From the NCBI GenBank assembly GCA_964405755.1, contig CAYOPF010000023.1, forward strand, positions 1 to 26,346: 26,346 nucleotides of DNA, read 5' to 3'. The notes under the pieces are model-generated. The model ran no database searches, was not told the origin of the DNA, and saw only the letters and a list, made by a program, of their open reading frames with translations. The position numbers were made by a program, and so were the translations under genes. The DNA is from GWF2-33-9 sp964405755 (GTDB taxonomy: Bacteria > Bacteroidota > Ignavibacteria > Kapaibacteriales > UBA2268). Of this stretch, positions 8,568 through 16,175 are shown in pieces; the stretch's first letter is position 1; the number at the start of each line of letters is the position of its first letter.

Positions 8568-10262
8568 ATGTTTCCGTTTATTATAAAATTACAAAATTAT
8601 AAATTAATACTTGCTTCAATTATATTATTTTTATATTCTTGTGCTAATATTCAACCACCTTCGGGGGGTCCAAAAGATGAGGGACCTCCATTTGTATCCG
8701 AATTTTATCCCGCAGATAAAACATTAAATTATAATAAAGATTATGCAGAAATTGAATTTTCCGAATGGGTGAACCGAAATCAGGTCGTTCAGAATATAAT
8801 GGTTTCACCGGTTTCGGAAGTATCATATAAGTGGAGTGGACGAACATTAAGAGTTGTTTTCGAAAAAGAAAAAAAAGAAAATTCTACATATTTAATATCA
8901 TTAGGCACTCAGTATAGCGACAATGCAGGTAATAAGCCCGACAGTTCGTTTTCGATGACATTTTCCACCGGAAATAAAATTGATTCTGGCAAGATTGATG
9001 GTTTTGTTTTTGGCGAAAATACCGCTGGTTCATTTATTTATGCATACAGATTGAATGACAAGAACCCCGATACATTAAATCCCGAAATCACACCAGCAGA
9101 ATATAGAACACAACTTGGCAATAATGGTTCATTTTCATTGCTTGCATTGCCAGACGGGGATTATCGGATAATGGTTGTTAAAACCCAGTTTCGGGATAAT
9201 TTATTCCATCCAAAGTCCGATGAATTCGGTACATATTGGGAAGATGTGAAAGTAGAGCAAGGTGCTGCTAAATATGTTACAATGAAATTAGGAAAATATC
9301 CTGATTATTCAAATATTTCATTGAACTCAGTCTCGAAGATTGATTCCAATAAGTTTCTGGTGGATTTCAGCAAATTAATCCAAATTAAGCATAATGATTC
9401 ACTTTCATTAGATATCATAGATTCTGCAAAAGTTGTTAAGTTTGGTATAAAATATATTTATTTGGATTCAATTTATTCCAAAAAAATGATAATTATTACA
9501 GATAGTAATATTTCGGATATCTCTACTGTTAAAATAATAATTAATCCATCGTTTGTTATAAATACATTTAAAATCGGAAATAATTCAATAGAAGAATATT
9601 TTAAGTTAAGTAATCGTAATTATGGTAGTCCTTTCGAGTTTAACCGACTTCCCTTGAGGGATAGTGTTAATAATGTCGGAAACATTCAAGAAATGATATT
9701 CTCATTAAATAAAAGTTTTTCGATAATCGATTCTTCGGCGATTGAATTGACTAATTCAACTAGCTCAAAAAAAATAAACACAAGCTTAGTAGCAAAGGGG
9801 AATGCCTTAACTATAAAATTCAACGAACCACTTATGCCAGAAGAATGGTACAAACTTAAAATTAATCCATCTAAGATTTTAAGTATAGAGGGCGAGCAAC
9901 TTGCAGATTCCGTCGTAGTAATAAATTTCAGAACAATTGACTGGAAGCAGTTTCCACCTGTTTCGGGTAAACTTTTGGATAGTGTCGGTTGTGGAAATAA
10001 TATTATTGCACTAAAATCAGCCCAAAACCCAGTTAATTTCCAAACAAGTGTGAAATTAAGCGGAAACTGGTTGATTAAGGAAGTGCAGCCAGGTAAATAC
10101 TATATCGAGATTTATTGCGATGAAAATAATAACTTTCAATATGATTATGGAATAGCTTTTCCATACAAACATGCGGAGAAATTTCTTGTAACTAAGCAAG
10201 AAGTTGAAGTAAAACCACGCTGGGAAGTCCAAAATGTGCTATTATTTTTTAAGTTACCTTAA
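8568..10262 (+). CDS. Ig-like domain (Big_5) lipoprotein with CANIQPPSGGPKD signature
   Basis: A 564-residue lipoprotein. A hydrophobic signal peptide ends at LYSC, and the mature N-terminus reads CANIQPPSGGPKDEGPP, a signature widespread in Bacteroidota lipoproteins with an N-terminal Ig-like (Big_5) domain. Residues about 40-135 form that domain (EIEFSEWV, YLISLGTQYSDNAGN, FSMTFSTG). A second similar block near 385-455 (ALTIKFNEPLMPEEWYKLKI) and a terminal beta-rich segment follow. The protein probably sits in the outer membrane facing the periplasm or cell surface. Its function is unknown. The CHAD gene begins 28 bp downstream on the same strand, suggesting one transcript. Confidence 0.85.
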   Translation: MFPFIIKLQNYKLILASIILFLYSCANIQPPSGGPKDEGPPFVSEFYPADKTLNYNKDYAEIEFSEWVNRNQVVQNIMVSPVSEVSYKWSGRTLRVVFEKEKKENSTYLISLGTQYSDNAGNKPDSSFSMTFSTGNKIDSGKIDGFVFGENTAGSFIYAYRLNDKNPDTLNPEITPAEYRTQLGNNGSFSLLALPDGDYRIMVVKTQFRDNLFHPKSDEFGTYWEDVKVEQGAAKYVTMKLGKYPDYSNISLNSVSKIDSNKFLVDFSKLIQIKHNDSLSLDIIDSAKVVKFGIKYIYLDSIYSKKMIIITDSNISDISTVKIIINPSFVINTFKIGNNSIEEYFKLSNRNYGSPFEFNRLPLRDSVNNVGNIQEMIFSLNKSFSIIDSSAIELTNSTSSKKINTSLVAKGNALTIKFNEPLMPEEWYKLKINPSKILSIEGEQLADSVVVINFRTIDWKQFPPVSGKLLDSVGCGNNIIALKSAQNPVNFQTSVKLSGNWLIKEVQPGKYYIEIYCDENNNFQYDYGIAFPYKHAEKFLVTKQEVEVKPRWEVQNVLLFFKLP

Positions 10263-10290
10263 TTCTAATTTCATTAAATCTTAATAAAAT

Positions 10291-11187
10291 ATGCCTAAAT
10301 TTAAACCTATGAATTTTGAATTTAAGGAATTTCCCAATACCCCTTCGGGCTTTAAGGAATATTGTATAGCTTCGCTGAATAATTCTGTGCAAATATATAA
10401 TTATCGACTAAAAAATATCATCGAAGAATACAGCGAGTCCAATGTTCACGACTTTCGTGTTTCTTCTCGGCGTTTTATTGCCACTTTGAATATGATTAAT
10501 CATTTTTATCCTTCTCCTTATAACAAACGTATTCGTAAAGTAGCCAAGAAACACCTTGATGTTCTTTCGCGACTTAGGGATGTGCAAGTAATGTCGATTT
10601 CATCGATAAAAATGAAAATACAGTTTCCAATAATGTTTGAATTTCTGAATTATCTCAATCAATTGGAATTCGAGTTGATAAATTCCAATAAACTCTATTT
10701 TCAAAATATTCAATTCTGGGAAATCGAAGATGACCTTTTTCATTTAATTCGCTCGATGAAATATGAATTAAATCACCTGACACCTACTTTTGATGACCTT
10801 AAACATTATATTTTACAAGAATACAAACTTTTGCTTGAGCAAAAAAATTTAGTTAATATCGATGAAACAGATACAATTCACAAATTGAGAATTAAGAACA
10901 AAAAATTCAGATATTTAATCGAAACAACTCAAACTATTTTTAGGAAAGCTAAAAAGATTTGCAAAATATTATCTACTCAACAAAATAAAATGGGAAGCAT
11001 TCAGGACGCAAGTGTCTCTATTAACGAAATCCGGTCATTCCTTGCAAATAACCCATCATTAGAGGAAGAGTTTCAATCAGTTATCGAATATTTATTAAAT
11101 TATCAAAAGGATCTTATATTGAACTTTGATAAAAGTTCAGTAATTTTGAGTAATTTAATTTACTTCGATTTAAATGAAGATTATTAA
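10291..11187 (+). CDS. CHAD domain protein (polyphosphate-associated)
   Basis: A 298-residue, mostly helical, basic cytoplasmic protein. The two CHAD half-repeats are visible: VHDFRVSSRRFIATLNM near residues 52-70, and IHKLRIKNKKFRYLIE in the second half, each with conserved histidine, arginine and lysine. RLRDVQ follows the first repeat. CHAD domains bind inorganic polyphosphate through this basic pore and often accompany CYTH phosphatases; no CYTH gene is in the window. The last 14 bp overlap the start of the TrkH gene, so the two are translationally coupled. A link between polyphosphate and potassium uptake is inference from that overlap only. Confidence 0.88.
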   Translation: MPKFKPMNFEFKEFPNTPSGFKEYCIASLNNSVQIYNYRLKNIIEEYSESNVHDFRVSSRRFIATLNMINHFYPSPYNKRIRKVAKKHLDVLSRLRDVQVMSISSIKMKIQFPIMFEFLNYLNQLEFELINSNKLYFQNIQFWEIEDDLFHLIRSMKYELNHLTPTFDDLKHYILQEYKLLLEQKNLVNIDETDTIHKLRIKNKKFRYLIETTQTIFRKAKKICKILSTQQNKMGSIQDASVSINEIRSFLANNPSLEEEFQSVIEYLLNYQKDLILNFDKSSVILSNLIYFDLNEDY

Positions 11188-12952
11188 GCTCTATCCAAAG
11201 ATAAAATTATACTCCGAAGTCTTACTTTCAATTGTTTTTCTTTATTCTTTGGTTGCGTTAATAACTATAGTTGGTTTTTTCGTTAGTATCGAAACAATCA
11301 ATATTTTGGTTGTTTTCACTCAGATTGCTTTGATAATATTTGTCCTACAGGAAGCAATCAGGATTGTGTTTGTAGCAAATCGTGTCACACATATTTTAGA
11401 AAGATGGTTCGAAATAGCTGTTTCCTTTGTTTTTATTGCAATCTTGTTTTCTCAAGATTATTTGATTTCATTGTCATCTTCCTTTCTGCCTCATTTAACT
11501 GAAATTGAGATTTCATCGATTTTTTTGACAGTTATAGTTCTGATATTAATTTTAACATTTTTTATTAAATCCACAAAGTATTTAGATTCTTTACTTAAGT
11601 TCAACTTACATCCAGCAGGCTTGTTTGCTTTGAGTTTTGCAACTATAATTATAATTGGCTCAATATTATTAACATTACCCAAAGCAACTGTTTCGGGTCA
11701 GTTCACAAGCTATCTTGATGCACTTTTTACAAGTACAAGTGCCGTTTGTGTAACTGGGCTGGTAGTTCACAATACTGCTGAGCATTTTACTTTATTTGGT
11801 CAGATAATTATTTTAATATTAATCCAAATTGGCGGTTTGGGAGTTATGACCCTCACGACCTTCTTTGCGGCATTTCTTTCCGGAGGATTGAGTGTAAGGG
11901 TTAGGTTTTTAATGAAGGATTATTTAAGCCAGCTTAATGTTAGCAATATTTATTCTTTGATAGTAAAAATCTTTATATTTACATTCATTATTGAGTTAGT
12001 GGGAGCAACGATTTTATTTTTTTCCAAGTACGATAGTAGTTCGCCAAACTTAGGAATGGACATATTTCATTCAATTTTTCAAAGCGTTTCGGCCTTTTGT
12101 AATGCGGGATTTTCTACCTATTCGATGGGATTGATGGAAAGCTCGATAGTTGACAATTATGGATATACTACAACAATAGCCATTTTGATTATTATTGGGG
12201 GACTTGGATTTACAGTGCTATTGGAATCTCTTGGACTATTTAAAATATGGAGAAAAGATTTAAGATTATTTATAAAGAACAATTTTTCATTATCATCCAA
12301 GATTGTATTGTTATCTACTTTAGTAATATTAGTTTTTGGTACAATAATGATTTTTGTAATAAGTATCAGCAATGATGTTTCGACAGATACTATTGCAAAA
12401 CAACTTTTCCATTCTGCATTTTTGGCAGTTACATCCCGAACAGCTGGTTTCAATACAATACCTATTGAACTTATCTCCTTTCCTGTTATGTTTATTGTTT
12501 TGTTCATTATGTGGGTTGGTGCATCGCCAGGTAGTACTGGTGGCGGAATAAAAACCACTACATTTTCGTTAATTTCATTATCATTATTCAATCACATTCG
12601 TGGTAAGGAAAGGATGGAGTTATTCCATAAAGAAATTGATTCCCGAAATATCAATACTGCATTTTTGGTTATTATTGCTAACATCATATCTTTAAGTTTA
12701 GGTATTTTTATACTTCTATTAATCGAGCCAACCAAACAACCCTTTGATTTAGTTTTCGAAGCTGTATCAGCTGCAAGTACGGTTGGATTATCCCGAAACA
12801 TTACTCCATATCTTGGTGATGGTGGAAAAGTAATTATTATGCTTCTAATGTTTATCGGGAGAGTAGGTTTCCTCAACTTTTTCCTGGCATTCTATAAACC
12901 CTCAAAAGAACCCGTATATCATTACAAAAAAGAATCAATGATGGTAGGATAG
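11174..12952 (+). CDS. TrkH/KtrB-family potassium uptake channel subunit with N-terminal membrane extension
   Basis: Potassium translocating subunit of a Trk/Ktr system, 592 residues, inner membrane. The four P-loop filter glycines are visible at G195 (CVTGLVV), G312 (CNAGFST), G425 (RTAGFNT) and G538 (STVGLSR). The membrane-loop motif GASPGSTGGGIKTTT is present at 449-463. About 140 residues with roughly four hydrophobic segments precede the usual core, making it longer than KtrB (about 450 residues). The regulatory TrkA/KtrA subunit, an NAD/ATP-binding RCK protein, is not in the window. The start ATG at 11174 lies inside the end of the CHAD gene. Confidence 0.92.
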   Translation: MKIIKLYPKIKLYSEVLLSIVFLYSLVALITIVGFFVSIETINILVVFTQIALIIFVLQEAIRIVFVANRVTHILERWFEIAVSFVFIAILFSQDYLISLSSSFLPHLTEIEISSIFLTVIVLILILTFFIKSTKYLDSLLKFNLHPAGLFALSFATIIIIGSILLTLPKATVSGQFTSYLDALFTSTSAVCVTGLVVHNTAEHFTLFGQIIILILIQIGGLGVMTLTTFFAAFLSGGLSVRVRFLMKDYLSQLNVSNIYSLIVKIFIFTFIIELVGATILFFSKYDSSSPNLGMDIFHSIFQSVSAFCNAGFSTYSMGLMESSIVDNYGYTTTIAILIIIGGLGFTVLLESLGLFKIWRKDLRLFIKNNFSLSSKIVLLSTLVILVFGTIMIFVISISNDVSTDTIAKQLFHSAFLAVTSRTAGFNTIPIELISFPVMFIVLFIMWVGASPGSTGGGIKTTTFSLISLSLFNHIRGKERMELFHKEIDSRNINTAFLVIIANIISLSLGIFILLLIEPTKQPFDLVFEAVSAASTVGLSRNITPYLGDGGKVIIMLLMFIGRVGFLNFFLAFYKPSKEPVYHYKKESMMVG

Positions 12953-13010
12953 TGCGACATTACTGTCGCTATGTATGTCGATATGTCGCATTTTCCATTT
13001 GTTGCGACAA
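12953..13010. repeat. Cluster of TGTCGC/GCGACA half-sites upstream of hsp20
   Basis: TGCGACAT (12953-12960) and ATGTCGCA (12983-12990) form a perfect 8-bp inverted repeat. Further copies are TGTCGC (12964-12969), TGTCGA (12976-12981) and GCGACA (13004-13009). Five half-sites in about 57 bp start right at the trkH stop. This could be an operator array, a trkH transcript end, or both; no T-run follows. Confidence 0.7.
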
Positions 13011-13078
13011 TATGGCATAGTAAAAGTGCCGCAATGACGCAATATTTAGTTTTGGCACACTTTTCGTAATTACATAGT

Positions 13079-13086
13079 TACATTTG
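13079..13086 (+). promoter_or_regulatory. Candidate -7 element of the hsp20 operon
   Basis: TACATTTG fits TAnnTTTG and lies 21 bp before the first hsp20 ATG. No -33 TTG is at 19-20 bp. A competing sigma-54-like match lies at 13052-13068, so the true promoter type is uncertain. Confidence 0.4.
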
Positions 13087-13107
13087 TAATTTTTTAAGAG
13101 GTACAAA

Positions 13108-13539
13108 ATGACTTTCATAAAATTCAATCCAGCATTAGAAATGCAAAGATTAAACAAAAAAATTGAAAATTGGAAAAATTTTGCTGATTTCCAATTTGAA
13201 CAAGAAAATATATACAGAGTGAAAGCCGACATATTCGAAGATGAGCAGAATTTGCAAATCATTATGGAATTGCCAGGCGTAGCAAAAGAGGATGTAACAA
13301 TATCAATGGACAATGAACGAAAATTGACCATCAAAGGCGAGAAAAAACGCCCAGCTGATAATGATAAACGCAACATCATTCTATGCGAATCCCACTTTGG
13401 TAAATTTTCGCGTTCGTTTATTCTCTCCAACGACCTGGACGATTCGCAAATTGCGGCAAACTACCAAAATGGTTTGTTAATCTTGAGCATTCCTAAAAAG
13501 AAAAGAGAAGAATTCGAAAAAATCATTTCAATTAATTAG
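13108..13539 (+). CDS. Small heat-shock protein, Hsp20/alpha-crystallin family (first copy)
   Basis: A 143-residue ATP-independent holdase that keeps unfolding proteins soluble for later refolding by DnaK. The alpha-crystallin domain spans about residues 40-135: YRVKADIFEDEQNLQIIMELPGV, KLTIKGEK, FGKFSRSFIL, and the NGLLILSIPKKK end with its conserved glycine-leucine. The C-terminal IISIN resembles the I-x-I tail used in oligomer assembly. AAGAGG precedes the ATG by 6 bp. It is the first gene of a heat-shock block and has clearly diverged from the second hsp20, so this is an old duplication or two different ancestors. Confidence 0.93.
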   Translation: MTFIKFNPALEMQRLNKKIENWKNFADFQFEQENIYRVKADIFEDEQNLQIIMELPGVAKEDVTISMDNERKLTIKGEKKRPADNDKRNIILCESHFGKFSRSFILSNDLDDSQIAANYQNGLLILSIPKKKREEFEKIISIN

Positions 13540-13563
13540 TTTCACAAACAATAGGAGGTAACT

Positions 13564-14007
13564 ATGGCTATTGCAAGAATTAATCCAGTTCGCGAGATAA
13601 GTTCTGCTATGTCGAAAATTAATGAGTTTCTTTCTGATTTCGACAAAACATTATACAATGAAAGCACTGCATTCTATCCAGCTGTTGATATTTCCGACGA
13701 CGAAAGAAACATTTACTTGAATCTAGATATGCCCGGATTATCCAAAGAAGATGTTCAAATAAAAATAAAGGAGAACAACGTTCTGGTAATCAAGGGTGAG
13801 AAAAAGCAAGAAAGCACAGCCGAAGACAAAGAAAGAAACTACATTCGTATGGAAAGACATTTCGGAGAATTTTCGCGCTACTTTACATTGCCCGACAATG
13901 TAAATACCGAAAAAATCGATGCCAAGTTCGACAAAGGTGTTCTTTCGATTACTATCGAAAAGAAAGAACCCGAAAAACCAAACGAAAAGTTAATTGAAAT
14001 TAACTAA
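13564..14007 (+). CDS. Small heat-shock protein, Hsp20/alpha-crystallin family (second copy)
   Basis: A 147-residue Hsp20 holdase. The alpha-crystallin domain covers about residues 38-135: FYPAVDISDDERNIYLNLDMPGLSKEDV, VLVIKGEKK, RHFGEFSRYFTLPDNV, and DKGVLSITIEKKE, with a terminal LIEIN of the I-x-I type. It starts 24 bp after the first hsp20 stop, behind a full AGGAGGT (13553-13559), an unusually strong Shine-Dalgarno for this lineage, suggesting high translation. Co-transcription with the first copy is very likely. A hairpin without a T-run follows at 14016-14042. Confidence 0.94.
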   Translation: MAIARINPVREISSAMSKINEFLSDFDKTLYNESTAFYPAVDISDDERNIYLNLDMPGLSKEDVQIKIKENNVLVIKGEKKQESTAEDKERNYIRMERHFGEFSRYFTLPDNVNTEKIDAKFDKGVLSITIEKKEPEKPNEKLIEIN

Positions 14008-14015
14008 TTAATTAC

Positions 14016-14042
14016 GGTGGCTTCCAATTTTTGGAAGCCACC
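14016..14042 (+). other. Perfect 12-bp hairpin after the hsp20 pair, no T-run
   Basis: GGTGGCTTCCAA (14016-14027), TTT loop, TTGGAAGCCACC (14031-14042). It begins 9 bp after the hsp20 stop. The sequence beyond is AGTGATAAATAAAGG, so it is not a classic intrinsic terminator. A 3' mRNA-stabilising hairpin or a processing site between the hsp20 and dnaK messages is more likely. Confidence 0.8.
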
Positions 14043-14092
14043 AGTGATAAATAAAGGAAAAATATTAGAATAAGTAAAATAAATATGACATA

Positions 14093-14132
14093 AAAATGTT
14101 TATCAAAACTTAGAAATTTTGATAAGCATTTT
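14093..14132. promoter_or_regulatory. 16-bp inverted repeat upstream of dnaK
   Basis: AAAATGTTTATCAAAA (14093-14108), an 8-nt spacer, TTTTGATAAGCATTTT (14117-14132). It is perfect except for one position that would be a G-U pair in RNA. It ends 28 bp before the dnaK ATG and overlaps the expected promoter/leader. It is not CIRCE. It could be an operator, an RNA structure in the leader, or an AT-rich terminator of hsp20 read-through. Confidence 0.7.
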
Positions 14133-14160
14133 ATTTTTAAATATTAGGAGAAACAAAAAA

Positions 14161-16074
14161 ATGGGAAAAATTATTGGGATCGATTTAGGAACTACCAACT
14201 CAGTTGTTGCTGTAATGGAAGGTAGTAGTCCAGTTGTAATTGCCAATACAGAAGGCTCGAGAACTACACCATCGATGGTTGGCTTTACTAAATCGGGTGA
14301 ACGGGTTGTTGGCCAGGCGGCAAAAAGACAAGCTGTAACTAATCCAAAGAAAACCGTTTATTCTATTAAACGTTTTATGGGACGACGCTACGAAGAAGTG
14401 CCAGAAGAAATCTCGATGGTACCATATCAAGTGGTCCGTAGCGAGGATGGTGGTTCTATCCGAGTACTTATTGATGATAACAAATATTCAGCTCCAGAAG
14501 TTTCGGCAATGATTTTACAAAAAATGAAACAAACTGCAGAAGAATATTTAGGACAAAAAGTTACAGAAGCTGTAATAACTGTTCCTGCATATTTTAATGA
14601 TGCTCAACGCCAGGCAACAAAAGATGCAGGCGAAATAGCAGGCTTGAAAGTAATGAGGATTATCAACGAGCCAACTGCGGCCGCCTTGGCTTATGGAATG
14701 GACAAAAAAGGTCAAAACCTTACAATTGCAGTATATGACTTAGGTGGCGGTACATTCGATATTTCAATTTTGGAACTCGGCGACAACGTTTTTGAAGTTA
14801 AATCTACAAATGGAGATACCCACCTTGGTGGCGACAACTTCGACCAAAGATTGATGGATTTTCTTGCTGATGAATTTATGAAGCAAGAAAGCATAGATCT
14901 TCGCAAGGACCCGATGGCTTTGCAGAGATTGAGAGAAGCAGCCGAAAAAGCAAAAATTGAATTAAGCCAACAACTACAAACCGACGTTAACTTACCATTT
15001 ATTACCGCCAACGAAGAAGGACCTAAACACCTGAATATCAACATTACAAGAGCAAAATTCGAAAACCTGTGTATGGATTTGTTCGAAAAAACATTAGGTC
15101 CACTAGAACAAGCTCTGAAGGATGCTAAGAAAACACCAAGTCAAATTGACGAAATTATTTTGGTTGGTGGATCCACCCGCATTCCAAAAATCCAAGAATT
15201 GGTTAGAAGTTATTTTGGTAAAGAACCATCCAAAAACGTTAATCCAGACGAGGTAGTTGCAATTGGTGCAGCAATTCAGGGTGGAGTACTTTCGGGTGAT
15301 GTAACCGATGTTTTGCTGCTGGACGTCACTCCTTTAACTTTGGGTATTGAAACACTTGGTGGAGTAATGACACCTATGATACAAGCAAATACAACAATTC
15401 CTACTCGAAAATCTGAAATTTTTTCTACAGCTGCCGACAGCCAACCCTCTGTTGAAATTCATATCCTTCAAGGTGAACGACCTATGGCGAGAGATAATCG
15501 ATCTCTGGGAAGATTCCACCTGGATGGTATTCCACCAGCACCCCGAGGCATCCCACAAATCGAAGTTACTTTCGATATAGATGCTAACGGTATTTTATCT
15601 GTATCGGCAAAAGATAAAGGTACTGGCAAAGAGCAAAATATCAGAATCGAATCATCTAGTGGACTTGCAAAAGATGAAGTTGAAAAGATGAAATCCGAAG
15701 CTCAAAAATATGCGGAAGAAGACAAAAAACGCAAGGAAATGATTGATTTGCGAAATAGTGCCGATAATTTGGTATATTCAACAGAGAAACAATTAAAAGA
15801 ATTAGGCGACAAAGTTCCCGAAGAAGAAAAGAAAAAAATTGAAGAATTTAAGGAGCGATTAGCTAAAGCGTTAAAAGATGACGAAAACGACATACGCCCT
15901 GCTATGGATGCTTTAAATCAAGCCTGGAGTGCTGCATCCCAGAAGATTTACGCTAAAGATTCTGCTCCAAATACCGGAACTGATGAACCCAATGCAGAGC
16001 AACCGAAAACCGATGAAAAGAAATCTGGAAACGTAGAAGAAGCTGACTATACTGTAGTTGACGAAGATAATTAA
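14161..16074 (+). CDS. dnaK: Chaperone DnaK (Hsp70)
   Basis: An ATP-driven cytoplasmic chaperone of 637 residues, the normal length. The nucleotide-binding domain (1 to about 385) has IGIDLGTTNS, NEPTAAALAYG, YDLGGGTFDISIL and ILVGGSTRIPKIQ. The linker is DVLLLDVTPLTLGIETLGG, followed by the substrate-binding domain (HILQGERPMA, FDIDANGILSVSAKDKGTGKEQ) and a helical lid with a charged acidic tail ending EADYTVVDEDN. The ATG at 14161 is chosen because AGGAG (14146-14150) precedes it and MGKIIGIDLGTT is the family start; the frame stays open upstream to 14119. grpE and dnaJ are not adjacent. A strong terminator follows. Confidence 0.98.
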   Translation: MGKIIGIDLGTTNSVVAVMEGSSPVVIANTEGSRTTPSMVGFTKSGERVVGQAAKRQAVTNPKKTVYSIKRFMGRRYEEVPEEISMVPYQVVRSEDGGSIRVLIDDNKYSAPEVSAMILQKMKQTAEEYLGQKVTEAVITVPAYFNDAQRQATKDAGEIAGLKVMRIINEPTAAALAYGMDKKGQNLTIAVYDLGGGTFDISILELGDNVFEVKSTNGDTHLGGDNFDQRLMDFLADEFMKQESIDLRKDPMALQRLREAAEKAKIELSQQLQTDVNLPFITANEEGPKHLNINITRAKFENLCMDLFEKTLGPLEQALKDAKKTPSQIDEIILVGGSTRIPKIQELVRSYFGKEPSKNVNPDEVVAIGAAIQGGVLSGDVTDVLLLDVTPLTLGIETLGGVMTPMIQANTTIPTRKSEIFSTAADSQPSVEIHILQGERPMARDNRSLGRFHLDGIPPAPRGIPQIEVTFDIDANGILSVSAKDKGTGKEQNIRIESSSGLAKDEVEKMKSEAQKYAEEDKKRKEMIDLRNSADNLVYSTEKQLKELGDKVPEEEKKKIEEFKERLAKALKDDENDIRPAMDALNQAWSAASQKIYAKDSAPNTGTDEPNAEQPKTDEKKSGNVEEADYTVVDEDN

Positions 16075-16103
16075 CGAAATTAGTTGATTGAGTTTACGAA
16101 TAT

Positions 16104-16132
16104 GACAGGCTCTTAAAGCCTGTCTTTTTTTT
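16104..16132 (+). terminator. Rho-independent terminator of dnaK
   Basis: GACAGGCT (16104-16111), loop CTTAA, AGCCTGTC (16117-16124), then eight T. It starts 30 bp after the dnaK stop. Confidence 0.93.
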
Positions 16133-16175
16133 ATTTTATAGGTGGTTACTATAAAAATACTATAGTATTAAAATA

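Noticed and set aside
12157..12876. Minus-strand open frames inside trkH
   Set aside because: They are antisense to a clear TrkH coding region with conserved filter motifs and show no family features.
14093..14132. CIRCE (HrcA operator) before dnaK
   Set aside because: The arms contain TTATCAAAA/TTTTGATAA, not TTAGCACTC/GAGTGCTAA, so it is reported only as an unassigned inverted repeat.
14119..14160. Longer DnaK N-terminus from 14119
   Set aside because: It would start inside the inverted repeat and precede the Shine-Dalgarno; MGKIIGIDLGTT is the standard start.
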